Shown here: one piece after another, positions 56,590 through 64,000 of the stretch
Numbering within the stretch: the first letter of the stretch is position 1
How the letters are laid out: the number at the start of each line of letters is the position of its first letter
Assembly (NCBI RefSeq): GCF_026913015.1
Contig: NZ_JAPTYD010000019.1
Location: 1 to 64,000 of the forward strand
Direction: 5' to 3'
Source: Paracoccus benzoatiresistens
GTDB lineage: Bacteria; Pseudomonadota; Alphaproteobacteria; Rhodobacterales; Rhodobacteraceae
DNA: 64,000 bases
Made by a program: the position numbers and the translations under genes
The notes under the pieces: model-generated
Databases searched by the model: none
What the model was told of the DNA's origin: nothing
The model's input: only the letters and a program-made list of their open reading frames with translations

Positions 56590-57275
56590 GCCGCTGCCTT
56601 GGCATCATTGGCGGCGATCAGAGCTCGACCATCGATGCGCTCCTTGCGGACGAGTCTCAGACCGCCGCGGTGGATAGTCCGCGCGATGCCGAACAAGGTC
56701 ACCCCATCCTGACGGCCCTGCTCCATCAAATGTTCCACCGTAACAGGCGTCTGCAGTCGAGCAGCGCGGTGGCGGATCGCCATGTCCTCTTCCTCGACAG
56801 GCCGACGGGCGGCGTGAAACAGATTAGCGTTGAAAAGTTCGACCGGGTGAATGTGCCGTTCCGTGACCACGACTATCCTGTCCACAACAGCGGGCACGGC
56901 AACTCCCGCCACAGCCATGATCTCGGCGCGGAACGTCGAACGAGTAGCGATATAGAATGGCTTCACGACGATCCCGATCCGCATGCCTCCTTCGAAGGTT
57001 GCCCTGTAATCGAGATGATGATGGCCGATCTCACCGTCTGGCTTGCGGAAAGTGATCGGCGCGATCTGTTCTTCCAGGTCAACGAAGCCGGGGCGGTAAA
57101 CGGTGCAGAGCGCCGCCTTGAACTCGAGCAGGCTTTCGAAGCGGACGCGCTGCGGCTTCTCCACGCCGAAGACAAATTCTCCGACGAAGTGACCCTGCGA
57201 CGCCTTCGGAATGGCGCGGACGGCGCGGCTGTTCGCCGGCTCGGGCAGGTAAAACGTAGAAGCCGGAAGCTTCAT
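56586..57275 (-). CDS. tnsA: TnsA-like endonuclease
   Basis: The 229-residue protein has the order of a TnsA nuclease. SLLEFKAALCTVYRPGFVDLEEQ (E51) is followed by HHHLDYRATFEGG (D89) and IGIVVKPF (K105), a restriction-endonuclease-like E...D...xVK core. In Tn7 this enzyme cuts the 5' ends so that transposition is cut-and-paste. The usual acidic or glutamine residue two before the lysine is valine here, so activity needs testing. The ATG at 57275 with AAGGA ten bases upstream is preferred over TTG at 57296. The C-terminal half is helical, as expected for contact with TnsC. The assignment is supported strongly by the tnsB-tnsC-tniQ context. Confidence 0.82.
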   Translation of the reverse strand: MKLPASTFYLPEPANSRAVRAIPKASQGHFVGEFVFGVEKPQRVRFESLLEFKAALCTVYRPGFVDLEEQIAPITFRKPDGEIGHHHLDYRATFEGGMRIGIVVKPFYIATRSTFRAEIMAVAGVAVPAVVDRIVVVTERHIHPVELFNANLFHAARRPVEEEDMAIRHRAARLQTPVTVEHLMEQGRQDGVTLFGIARTIHRGGLRLVRKERIDGRALIAANDAKAAA

Positions 57276-58373
57276 GGATGGGATTTCCTTCGACAATATG
57301 ACGGGAACCCTGCTCCGAAGACCGGTGCAGGCTGGGATAGGATGAAGTTGCTGGAAATGTCGACGGAACCACTTGCGCTCTTCTATCGAGAGCTTACCTT
57401 GAAGGTTGATCTACGGGTTCGCCCGTCAACTTTCCGCCCGGCCCTGTGCCGGGCTTCTTCTTTTCATGGGCTGATCTGTTCGGAAGGTCACCTCAGTGCC
57501 GTTGTAGATGGCTCTATTGATTCTGAGTCCCTCTGAAAAAAGAAAGCCACTTGACAAGGTTATCCACAACCAAGCGGGGGAACGTCCTGTTCTTCCAAGA
57601 GGCTGATCCACATCAGAAAATTTTTTCGCAAATCCCGACGTCATGGGTTTTTAGACCTGCTCATGCGCTGGCGGCGAGCAAACGTGGGAGGCTCAAAGAG
57701 CATTGGGATAGTGGGCAGGCAAGTCTGAGCCGGTGAGGCTGTGTTTTTCGCAGGAGGAAGAAGACAACTACCTCCTTCCCACATCCAATCATGTCAGTGA
57801 CGGGTTCGAGAGGACAACGTGATCCAACAGCCTGTGGAGAGCCTCCTTCCGCTCCAGATTTACTTTTTTCTACACGAATCAGGCGGATCGTCGCTCCTCA
57901 CCACTTAGATCGCATCATCGAATTGCGACCTGGCTGGGTCAGTGCCTCCCCAGCGGGCTGATCAAGCCGCACCTTGTGAACCAAACCGTAGGGGGTATCC
58001 TGAGTGGGATCCGCCCGGTCCCGAGAACCTGATGGTCATGTGCCAAACGGCCAACCGCCTGTTCGGGCGAGATGCCCATCGGTTCTCTGTGCTGGAGGCG
58101 GGACGGCATCAGGCTCCGTTTTGGTATAATAGGTGCCTTCCTGGGCAGCCATGTTCGCGTGAGGCTGGAGAATAGCTAGTTTCTAGGTAGAGGCGAGCTA
58201 GCGGTGTCCTGCGCTGAACAGGTCAGCAAGATCCGGCGCATTCTGATAGAGTTCTCGTTGGATATTGTAACCGTTCTGATGTGCGCACTCTGCTAGGCCT
58301 GAAAGGTGCGCCGGCCTGATTTTCTCGCCATACGCTCCGCTCGTCCTGTCCAGAAAGGCACTTCTCGCCCTGA
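57276..58373. other. Gene-free, less GC-rich stretch right of tnsA
   Basis: I see no confident gene in 1.1 kb. It holds a plus-strand hairpin terminator (57436-57464) and an exact DnaA box TTATCCACA (57560-57568). A short minus-strand frame ending near 57426 (RAIYNGTEVTFRTDQ) has coding-like codons, and a plus-strand frame at 57942-58175 resembles nothing I can name. It should contain the right end of the Tn7-like element and probably remnants of older insertions. Confidence 0.55.
57436..57464 (+). terminator. Intrinsic terminator in the gene-free stretch
   Basis: GCCCGGC, loop CCTGT, GCCGGGC, followed by TTCTTCTTTT gives a 7-bp GC stem with a good U-tract on the plus strand. No intact plus-strand gene precedes it, so it is probably the leftover end of a lost gene. 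Confidence 0.65.
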
Positions 58374-59291
58374 TCAAGCCAAGGCCGAAAGCTCTTCGGT
58401 AAGCGACAGCAAGACCTCGACCACGGTATCACGTGAGGGATCGCGCACGTCGCGAGGCCAAACGACATGAAGTGGCAACTTGGCGCGGGAATTATCGTTG
58501 CTGATCTCCAGCCCGCAGACATGCGCGCCACGCGGCACCAGTCCTGACCACCAGCGCGGCACGATGGCAGCCCCGATCCCTGCCGCCACCATGTTCAGCA
58601 TGGTCTGCTTTTCATCGGCGTTCTGGATGATGTGCGGCTCAATGCCCTCCTGTTCGAACAAGGCCAGGACCAGGTCATGGCTGTGCGGACGCGACCGCCG
58701 GTCCGGCACGATCAGCGGCGTATCAGCCAGTTCCTGGACCCTGACGCTCTCCCGACCGGCTAGGGAGTGACCAGGCGGCAGAACCACGACCGGACTTTCG
58801 TGGAGCAGCAGATGCCCGCGCAGGCGGCGGTGGAAGGGCTTCAGGCCCGGCCTGACCAGGGCCAGGTCCAAATTGCCGGCCAGAAGCCGAGGGATCAGCT
58901 TGATGGAGCGTTCCTCGACCAGCTGGATGCGCAGGTCCGGATGAACGGCATGGACAGCCTGCAACAGCCGCGGAACAAGCACGCTGGCGGCCGTATCAAT
59001 TGCGCCAAGCCGCAGCACCTGACCGCTCTTGCGGCCCAGCTTGCGCCAACGGGTCTCTGCAGCGTCCGCTTGGTCCAGTAGGGCACGGGCCTCTTTTAGA
59101 ACCCGCAATCCTTCGGAGGTGATGATCACTGAACGCGTGGTGCGCTCGAAGATCTGCACACCCAAGCCGTCTTCAAGCTGTCTAACAGAACGCCCTAAAG
59201 CGGCGGGCATCATCTCCAATCGGGCAGCTGCACGGCCGAAATGCATCTCGTCGGCCACTGCAACGGCGCAACGCAACTGCTTCAAATCCAT
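58374..59291 (-). CDS. ttuA: LysR-family regulator, probable tartrate regulator
   Basis: A 305-residue LysR protein: N-terminal winged helix-turn-helix (residues 1-60, LRCAVAVADEMHFGRAAARLEM..LGRSVRQLEDGLGVQIFERT) and a two-lobed effector domain (about 90-295). It is divergent from a transporter-tartrate dehydrogenase-glycerate kinase-pyruvate kinase operon in the order of the Agrobacterium ttu genes, so it probably activates that operon in response to tartrate. The effector is inferred from context only. Confidence 0.85.
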   Translation of the reverse strand: MDLKQLRCAVAVADEMHFGRAAARLEMMPAALGRSVRQLEDGLGVQIFERTTRSVIITSEGLRVLKEARALLDQADAAETRWRKLGRKSGQVLRLGAIDTAASVLVPRLLQAVHAVHPDLRIQLVEERSIKLIPRLLAGNLDLALVRPGLKPFHRRLRGHLLLHESPVVVLPPGHSLAGRESVRVQELADTPLIVPDRRSRPHSHDLVLALFEQEGIEPHIIQNADEKQTMLNMVAAGIGAAIVPRWWSGLVPRGAHVCGLEISNDNSRAKLPLHVVWPRDVRDPSRDTVVEVLLSLTEELSALA

Positions 59292-59433
59292 GATACCACC
59301 GGGTTATCTCCACGTGATGCCACCAGATTATATCATTTCAGTATACAGTTCTTGAACGATTGAGGGAAGACCGGCCGGTTTGGTATTTTCCAGGAGCGCT
59401 GAGGAGAGCGCTTTCCATATCCGGGAGGATCAC
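59292..59433. promoter_or_regulatory. Divergent ttuA/ttuB promoter region
   Basis: This 142-bp region is AT-rich between 59320 and 59365. It contains TATA-TCATTTCAG-TATA (59329-59345) and, just right of it, GTTC-TT-GAAC (59348-59357), short inverted motifs where a LysR regulator could bind. No single T-N11-A box stands out enough to call. Confidence 0.45.
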
Positions 59434-60747
59434 ATGAGCGATGCGCTCGAAAAGCGCGTCATGAGAAAAATCTCATGGCGTATTATTCCCTTCATCATGC
59501 TGCTCTACTTCATCGCGTTCCTTGATCGCGTGAATGTAGGCTTTGCCGCCATCCACATGAACGAGGACGTGGGCCTGTCGCCCTCGATCTTCGGCTTCGG
59601 GGCGGGCCTGTTCTTCATCGGCTACTTCCTGTTCGAAGTGCCCTCGAACCTGGCCTTGGAAAAGTTTGGTGCTCGACTGTGGATCGCACGGGTGATGATC
59701 ACCTGGGGGCTGATCTCGGGGGCCATGGCTTTCGTCCAAGGGCCGACCAGCTTCTATATTCTGCGCTTTCTGCTGGGCGCCGCTGAGGCCGGGTTCTTCC
59801 CGGGGATCATCCTTTATCTCAGCTACTGGTTCCCGGCGAAGAGCCGCGCCCAGGTAACAGCACTCTTCATGGCTGCCGCGCCAATCTCAGTTGCGCTCGG
59901 TTCGCCAATCTCGGGCGCGCTGCTTGAGATGGACGGTCTTGCGGGCTGGCACGGCTGGCAGTGGATGTTTGTGCTGGAGGCAATCCCGGCCCTGATCCTG
60001 GGTGTCGTCGTCCTGTTCTACATGACCGACCGCCCGGAAAAGGCCAAATGGCTGGATGCCGAAGAGCGCGAATGGCTGTCCGGCACCATGAATGCCGAAC
60101 GTGCGGCCAAGGACAAGGCCGGGGCCAGCCACTCGATCCTGAAGGGGATGACCGATCCCCGTGTGCTGGCGCTGTCGCTGGTCTACTTCGGGACGTCCGC
60201 TGGCCTCTACACGCTGGGGATCTGGGCACCGCAGATGCTGAATGCACTTGGCCTGACCTCGTTCCAGACCGGCCTTGTCAACGCCATCCCGCCGATCTTC
60301 GCCGTCATCGCCATGTATACTTGGTCGCGCCACTCCGACCGCACCGGCGAACGCACCTGGCATGTGACGCTCGCCTGCCTGGCTGCTGGCCTCGGGTTGT
60401 TCTTTGCAGGCTTTGCTGTGTCTCTGGTCGCGGTCGTGCTGGCTCTGGTGCTGGTGAATGCCGGCGTCAGTGCCGCCAAGCCGCCACTGTGGTCTATGCC
60501 CACCATGTTCCTGTCGGGATCGGCTGCCGCAACCGGCATTGCCACGATCAACTCGCTTGGGAACCTCGGTGGGTTTGTGGGTCCCTATGCCATCGGCCTG
60601 ATCAAGGAAAGCACGGGAAGCTTCGAGTGGGGCCTCTACTTCGTCGCCAGCCTTCTCGTCCTGTCGGCCATCGTCACCCTGATCATTGCAGGCACGGCAC
60701 GCAAAGACGTTCCTGCTCCTACCTCCACCGCCATTCAAAAAGGCTGA
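59434..60747 (+). CDS. ttuB: MFS transporter of the anion:cation symporter family, probable tartrate carrier
   Basis: A 437-residue protein with about 12 membrane helices. The N-terminus RIIPFIMLLYFIAFLDRVNVGFAAIHM is the signature of the ACS family (hexuronate, phthalate and tartrate carriers). FFPGIILYLSYWFPAKSRAQVTALF and a large central loop after helix 6 also fit. GGGAGGATCAC precedes the ATG at 59434. It is the first gene of the ttuBCDE operon. Confidence 0.9.
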   Translation: MSDALEKRVMRKISWRIIPFIMLLYFIAFLDRVNVGFAAIHMNEDVGLSPSIFGFGAGLFFIGYFLFEVPSNLALEKFGARLWIARVMITWGLISGAMAFVQGPTSFYILRFLLGAAEAGFFPGIILYLSYWFPAKSRAQVTALFMAAAPISVALGSPISGALLEMDGLAGWHGWQWMFVLEAIPALILGVVVLFYMTDRPEKAKWLDAEEREWLSGTMNAERAAKDKAGASHSILKGMTDPRVLALSLVYFGTSAGLYTLGIWAPQMLNALGLTSFQTGLVNAIPPIFAVIAMYTWSRHSDRTGERTWHVTLACLAAGLGLFFAGFAVSLVAVVLALVLVNAGVSAAKPPLWSMPTMFLSGSAAATGIATINSLGNLGGFVGPYAIGLIKESTGSFEWGLYFVASLLVLSAIVTLIIAGTARKDVPAPTSTAIQKG

Positions 60748-60750
60748 GCC

Positions 60751-61863
60751 ATGACCATTGCACAGAAAGCCTCCAACATGTCCGCTGACACCCGCACCTA
60801 CCGCATCGCCGCCATTCCTGCAGACGGGATCGGCCCGGAAGTGATCGCCGCAGGCCTGCAGGCTCTGGAAGCCCTGGCAAAGCGTGACGGCAAGTTCGCC
60901 TTCGATGTCACCCATTTCGACTGGGGCTCGGACCGCTACAAGAAGACCGGCGCGCTGATGCCAGAGGACGGACCCGAGCAACTGAAGGCTTTTGATGCCA
61001 TCTTCTTCGGCGCCGTGGGTGCTCCTGACGTGCCCGATCATATCACCCTGTGGGGTCTGCGCCTGCCGATCTGCCAGGGCTTCGACCAGTATGCCAATGT
61101 TCGGCCCACGAAGATCCTGCCGGGCATCCAGTCACCGCTGGCCGATGTCGGACCCGGCGACCTGGACTGGGTGATCGTGCGCGAGAACTCGGAGGGCGAA
61201 TATTCCGGTCATGGCGGTCGCGCCCACAAGGGCTTCCCGGAAGAGGTTGGCACCGAGGTGGCCATCTTCACCCGCGTCGGCGTCACCCGGATCATGCGCT
61301 ATGCCTTCACGCTGGCGCAGTCGCGGCCACGTAAGCTGCTGACGGTCGTGACCAAGTCCAATGCGCAGCGCCATGGCATGGTGATGTGGGACGAGATTGC
61401 AGCCGAGGTGTCGAAAGATTTTCCGGACGTCACCTGGGACAAGATGCTGGTCGATGCCATGACCGTGCGCATGGTCAAGAACCCGCAGAGCCTTGACACA
61501 ATCGTTGCCACCAACCTGCACGCCGACATCCTGTCGGACCTGGCAGGCGCATTGGCAGGCTCCCTAGGCGTCGCGCCCACTGGCAACATCGACCCCGAGC
61601 GCCGCTTCCCCTCGATGTTCGAGCCGATCCATGGGTCTGCCTTCGACATCACCGGAAAGGGCATCGCCAACCCGGTCGCGACCTTCTGGACCGCCGCGCA
61701 AATGCTGGAGCACCTTGGCGAGGCTGACGCCGCCAAGCGCCTGATGACCGCGGTCGAGCAGGTCTGCGCCGATGGCGTTATGACCCCGGATGTGGGTGGC
61801 ACGGCCAATACCCAGCAAGTCACGGACGCGGTCTGCAACGCGATCCGCGGCGCCAACATCTGA
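60751..61863 (+). CDS. ttuC: Tartrate dehydrogenase/decarboxylase
   Basis: A 370-residue member of the isocitrate/isopropylmalate dehydrogenase family: IAAIPADGIGPEV, ITLWGLRLPICQGFDQYANVRPTK, VRENSEGEYSGHGG, LLTVVTKSNAQRHG and NLHADILSDLAGALAGSLG with metal-binding aspartates. The LRLPICQGFDQY stretch marks tartrate dehydrogenases, which oxidise or decarboxylate tartrate and malate, giving D-glycerate among other products. It begins three bases after the ttuB stop; an ATG at 60778 is an alternative start. Confidence 0.93.
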   Translation: MTIAQKASNMSADTRTYRIAAIPADGIGPEVIAAGLQALEALAKRDGKFAFDVTHFDWGSDRYKKTGALMPEDGPEQLKAFDAIFFGAVGAPDVPDHITLWGLRLPICQGFDQYANVRPTKILPGIQSPLADVGPGDLDWVIVRENSEGEYSGHGGRAHKGFPEEVGTEVAIFTRVGVTRIMRYAFTLAQSRPRKLLTVVTKSNAQRHGMVMWDEIAAEVSKDFPDVTWDKMLVDAMTVRMVKNPQSLDTIVATNLHADILSDLAGALAGSLGVAPTGNIDPERRFPSMFEPIHGSAFDITGKGIANPVATFWTAAQMLEHLGEADAAKRLMTAVEQVCADGVMTPDVGGTANTQQVTDAVCNAIRGANI

Positions 61864-61871
61864 GGCTGGCG

Positions 61872-63119
61872 ATGGCGCACGACCCCCAAGAGCTGCTCAA
61901 GCGCCTGTTCGGCGCTGCGGTGGACAGCGCCGATCCGGCGAAGACGGTCGCGCGCCATCTCCCTGAACGTCCCCGTGGCCGGGTCGTCGTGGTGGGGGCG
62001 GGCAAGTCCGCCGCCGCCATGGCCCGCGCGGTCGAGGCGGAATGGTCTGATGTGACCGGCGTGGTTGTCACCCGCTACGGCCACGCGGTTCCAACGCGGA
62101 ATATTGAGGTCATCGAGGCCTCCCATCCTGTCCCCGACCAGGCGGGGGCAGATGCCGCGCAACGGATCCTTGCGGCGGTGCGGGGGCTTGGTCCCGACGA
62201 TCTGGTGTTGGCGCTGATCTCGGGTGGCGGCTCGGCGCTGATGACGGCGCCGGCACCGGGCCTCACGCTGGCAGACAAGATGCAGGTCAACAAGCTGCTC
62301 CTGGCCTCCGGGGCGCCGATCTCGATGATGAACCGGGTGCGGCGCAGGTTGTCCGCCATCAAGGGCGGGCGACTGGCCTTGGCGGCAGCACCGGCGAAAC
62401 TGGTGACACTGGCGATTTCCGATGTGCCCGGCGACGACCCCTTGGCCATTGCTTCGGGACCGACGGTCCATGACCCCGAGGCCGACGCAGATCTGTCCGA
62501 TGTGGCTCAAATGCTTGGTCCTGATTTGCCTGAGGCCGCACGGCGCTTGTTGCTGGAAGCGCCCGAGCCCTTGCCAGCGTTTGAGGCAGACTATCGCATG
62601 ATCTCCACGCCGCTTTTGGCGCTCCAAGCGGCTGCGGAGATTGCAAAGGCGGCGGGTGTGACGCCCCTGATCCTGGGCGATGCCATCGAGGGTGAGGCCG
62701 CTGCCGCCGGTCAGGTCATGGCGGGCATCGCCCGCAGCGCCGCCCTGCACGGCCTTCCGGTCACAGGTCCGGCGGTGCTGCTGTCCGGAGGCGAGACCAC
62801 CGTGTCCATCGGCGCGGCCAAGCCGGGCAAGGGTGGACGGAACACCGAGTTCCTGCTTGCGCTCGCGGTCGCTTTGGACGGCCTGCCAGGCATCCATGCT
62901 CTGTCAGGTGACACCGACGGCATTGACGGCAGTGAAGATGCGGCGGGGGCGATCATTACTCCTGATACGCTGGCCCGCGCCCGTGCTGCCGGACTTGATC
63001 CGCGTGCCGTGCTGGCCGCGCATGACAGCTACAGCCTGTTCGACAGGATCGGCGATCTGGTGAAGACCGGGCCGACCCTGACCAATGTCAACGACTTCAG
63101 GGCGGTTCTTATCCCATGA
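61872..63119 (+). CDS. ttuD: Glycerate 2-kinase of the MOFRL family (TtuD, formerly called hydroxypyruvate reductase)
   Basis: A 415-residue protein with GRVVVVGAGKSAAAMARAVE (N-terminal DUF4147 domain), LVLALISGGGSALM, VRRRLSAIKGGRLA, and a C-terminal MOFRL domain with VLLSGGETTVS and GKGGRNTEFLLALA. These enzymes phosphorylate D-glycerate to 2-phosphoglycerate. That joins tartrate breakdown to lower glycolysis, with pyruvate kinase encoded next. The gene overlaps ttuE (ATGA). Confidence 0.93.
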   Translation: MAHDPQELLKRLFGAAVDSADPAKTVARHLPERPRGRVVVVGAGKSAAAMARAVEAEWSDVTGVVVTRYGHAVPTRNIEVIEASHPVPDQAGADAAQRILAAVRGLGPDDLVLALISGGGSALMTAPAPGLTLADKMQVNKLLLASGAPISMMNRVRRRLSAIKGGRLALAAAPAKLVTLAISDVPGDDPLAIASGPTVHDPEADADLSDVAQMLGPDLPEAARRLLLEAPEPLPAFEADYRMISTPLLALQAAAEIAKAAGVTPLILGDAIEGEAAAAGQVMAGIARSAALHGLPVTGPAVLLSGGETTVSIGAAKPGKGGRNTEFLLALAVALDGLPGIHALSGDTDGIDGSEDAAGAIITPDTLARARAAGLDPRAVLAAHDSYSLFDRIGDLVKTGPTLTNVNDFRAVLIP

Positions 63120-64000
63120 ACATCCAGACCCCTTCTGCGCTGCGCCCGCGCCGCGCCAAGATCCTTGCGACCGTTGGTCCGGCAAGCCGCAGCCCCGAGA
63201 TGCTGCGCCGCCTGTTTCTCGCCGGTGCCGACACCTTTCGGCTGAACTTCAGCCATGGCAGCCACGACGATCACCGGCAGGCCTTTGACGCGATCCGCGC
63301 CTTGGAGGCCGAGTTCGGTCAACCCATCGGCATCCTGCAGGACCTGCAAGGACCGAAGATCCGACTGGGGCAACTCCCCGGTGGCCCGCGTGAGGTCCTG
63401 GTGGGCGAGACACTGACCCTGACCCTTGGCGCCGGCGAGATCCCCTTACCGCATCCCGAGATCTTCGCGGCCGTTCGCCCCGGCGATCAACTGCTGATCG
63501 ACGATGGCCGCATCCGGCTGGAGACGGTTGACCATGATGCCGAGACCATCACTGCACGCGTAGTGGCAGGCGGCCGTTTTCTTGACCGCAAGGGAGTGAA
63601 CCTGCCCGACACGGTGGTTGACCTGCCCGCCCTAACCGAGAAGGACCGCGCGGACCTGCAGTTCGGTCTGTCGCTCGGCGTCGATTGGGTGGCGCTGTCC
63701 TTTGTCCAGAGGCCCGAGGATCTGGTCGAGGCTAAAGCTCTGATCCAGGGCCGCGCCGCACTGGTCGCCAAGATCGAGAAGCCTTCGGCCTTGGAAAGCC
63801 TGCAGCAGATCGTCTTCGAGGCCGATGCGGTGATGATCGCGCGCGGCGATCTGGGCGTCGAGATCCCGCCCGAGGATGTGCCGGGCCGGCAGAAAGAGAT
63901 CATCCGCCTCTGCCGCCAGCTCGACCGGCCGGTGATCGTCGCAACCCAGATGCTGGAGTCGATGATCACCACGCCCACCCCCACGCGGGCCGAGGCCTCC
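63116..64000 (+). CDS. ttuE: Pyruvate kinase, N-terminal part (runs off the window)
   Basis: 295 codons are present. The protein begins with a short tail, then RRAKILATVGPASRS, FRLNFSHGSHDDH, LQDLQGPKIRLG, the B-domain, LSLGVDWVALSFVQRPEDL, LVAKIEKPSALE with the catalytic lysine, and ARGDLGVEIPPEDVPGRQKEII; the last residues are TQMLESMITTPTPTRAEAS. The start overlaps the ttuD stop. It is the dedicated kinase of the tartrate route; a housekeeping copy is probably elsewhere. Confidence 0.94.
   Translation, partial: MNIQTPSALRPRRAKILATVGPASRSPEMLRRLFLAGADTFRLNFSHGSHDDHRQAFDAIRALEAEFGQPIGILQDLQGPKIRLGQLPGGPREVLVGETLTLTLGAGEIPLPHPEIFAAVRPGDQLLIDDGRIRLETVDHDAETITARVVAGGRFLDRKGVNLPDTVVDLPALTEKDRADLQFGLSLGVDWVALSFVQRPEDLVEAKALIQGRAALVAKIEKPSALESLQQIVFEADAVMIARGDLGVEIPPEDVPGRQKEIIRLCRQLDRPVIVATQMLESMITTPTPTRAEAS

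Larger units (their letters stand above)
51635..57275 (-). mobile_element. Tn7-like transposon core (tnsA-tnsB-tnsC-tniQ), ends not fixed
   Basis: Four genes for a heteromeric Tn7-like transposase, ATP-dependent regulator and target-selection protein lie in one operon read leftwards, with ATGA, ATGA and GTGA overlaps at the three gene junctions. The left limit is placed at a TGT before the repeats and is a guess; the right limit lies somewhere between 57275 and about 58370. No cargo genes are seen between tniQ and the left repeats, and none that I recognise right of tnsA. Confidence 0.75.

Noticed and set aside
57560-57568. A replication origin at the second DnaA box
   Set aside because: A single box, with no cluster, no AT-rich unwinding stretch and no rep, parAB or dnaA gene nearby.

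Overview
The window reads as chromosome-type DNA of a GC-rich alphaproteobacterium of the Rhodobacteraceae, most like Paracoccus. This rests on gene content and order (leucine/isovalerate catabolism, hisC-tyrC with DUF2125 and a ChaC-like gene, a MotA-like/OmpA-like pair), a Rhodobacter-type LexA box before uvrA, and FNR-type boxes. Assignment is by family recognition only; no database search was possible.

Layout. 1-4.4 kb: start of pyruvate carboxylase, uvrA, two small membrane proteins, tRNA-Gly with a strong terminator. 4.4-17 kb: a gene-poor patch, a TetR regulator, a dimethylglycine dehydrogenase-like enzyme, panCB (pantothenate), a LysE exporter, an MFS carrier, a D-2-hydroxyacid dehydrogenase, an SH3 protein, an M3 peptidase, a ThiF/MoeB enzyme and dut. 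17-26 kb: the leucine/isovalerate route (ivd, mccB, mccA, methylglutaconyl-CoA hydratase, HMG-CoA lyase), interrupted by ompW on the other strand and carrying two LprI-like genes and a GST gene; a TetR-type operator precedes ivd. 26-44 kb: a Hint-domain protein, hisC-tyrC, a proton-channel/peptidoglycan-anchor pair with a long coiled coil, yihY, purB, an orphan fliG-like gene, a 47-residue membrane protein and gap, pyrC-pyrE, dnaB with a DnaA box, and a DUF486 gene.

44-51.5 kb: a closely packed minus-strand cluster DUF3141 - CoA-transferase (two subunits) - pta - ackA - fabI, facing a small unknown gene. It links acyl-CoA, acyl phosphate and ATP and probably serves acetate/acetoacetate/polyhydroxyalkanoate metabolism under some stress. 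51.6-57.3 kb: a Tn7-like transposition operon tnsA-tnsB-tnsC-tniQ, all four genes joined by 4-bp start/stop overlaps, with repeats and a palindromic terminator on its left and a degenerate gene-free kilobase on its right. No cargo or CRISPR-Cas genes are seen. 58.4 kb to the end: a tartrate utilisation locus with the gene order ttuA | ttuB-ttuC-ttuD-ttuE; pyruvate kinase ttuE runs off the window.

Most worth following up: the compact Tn7-like operon with an atypical TnsA and a possibly frameshifted tniQ, its left repeats, the coiled-coil MotA/OmpA-like pair, the DUF3141/pta/ackA/fabI module, and several regulatory sites that can be read directly (LexA, FNR, TetR, DnaA).
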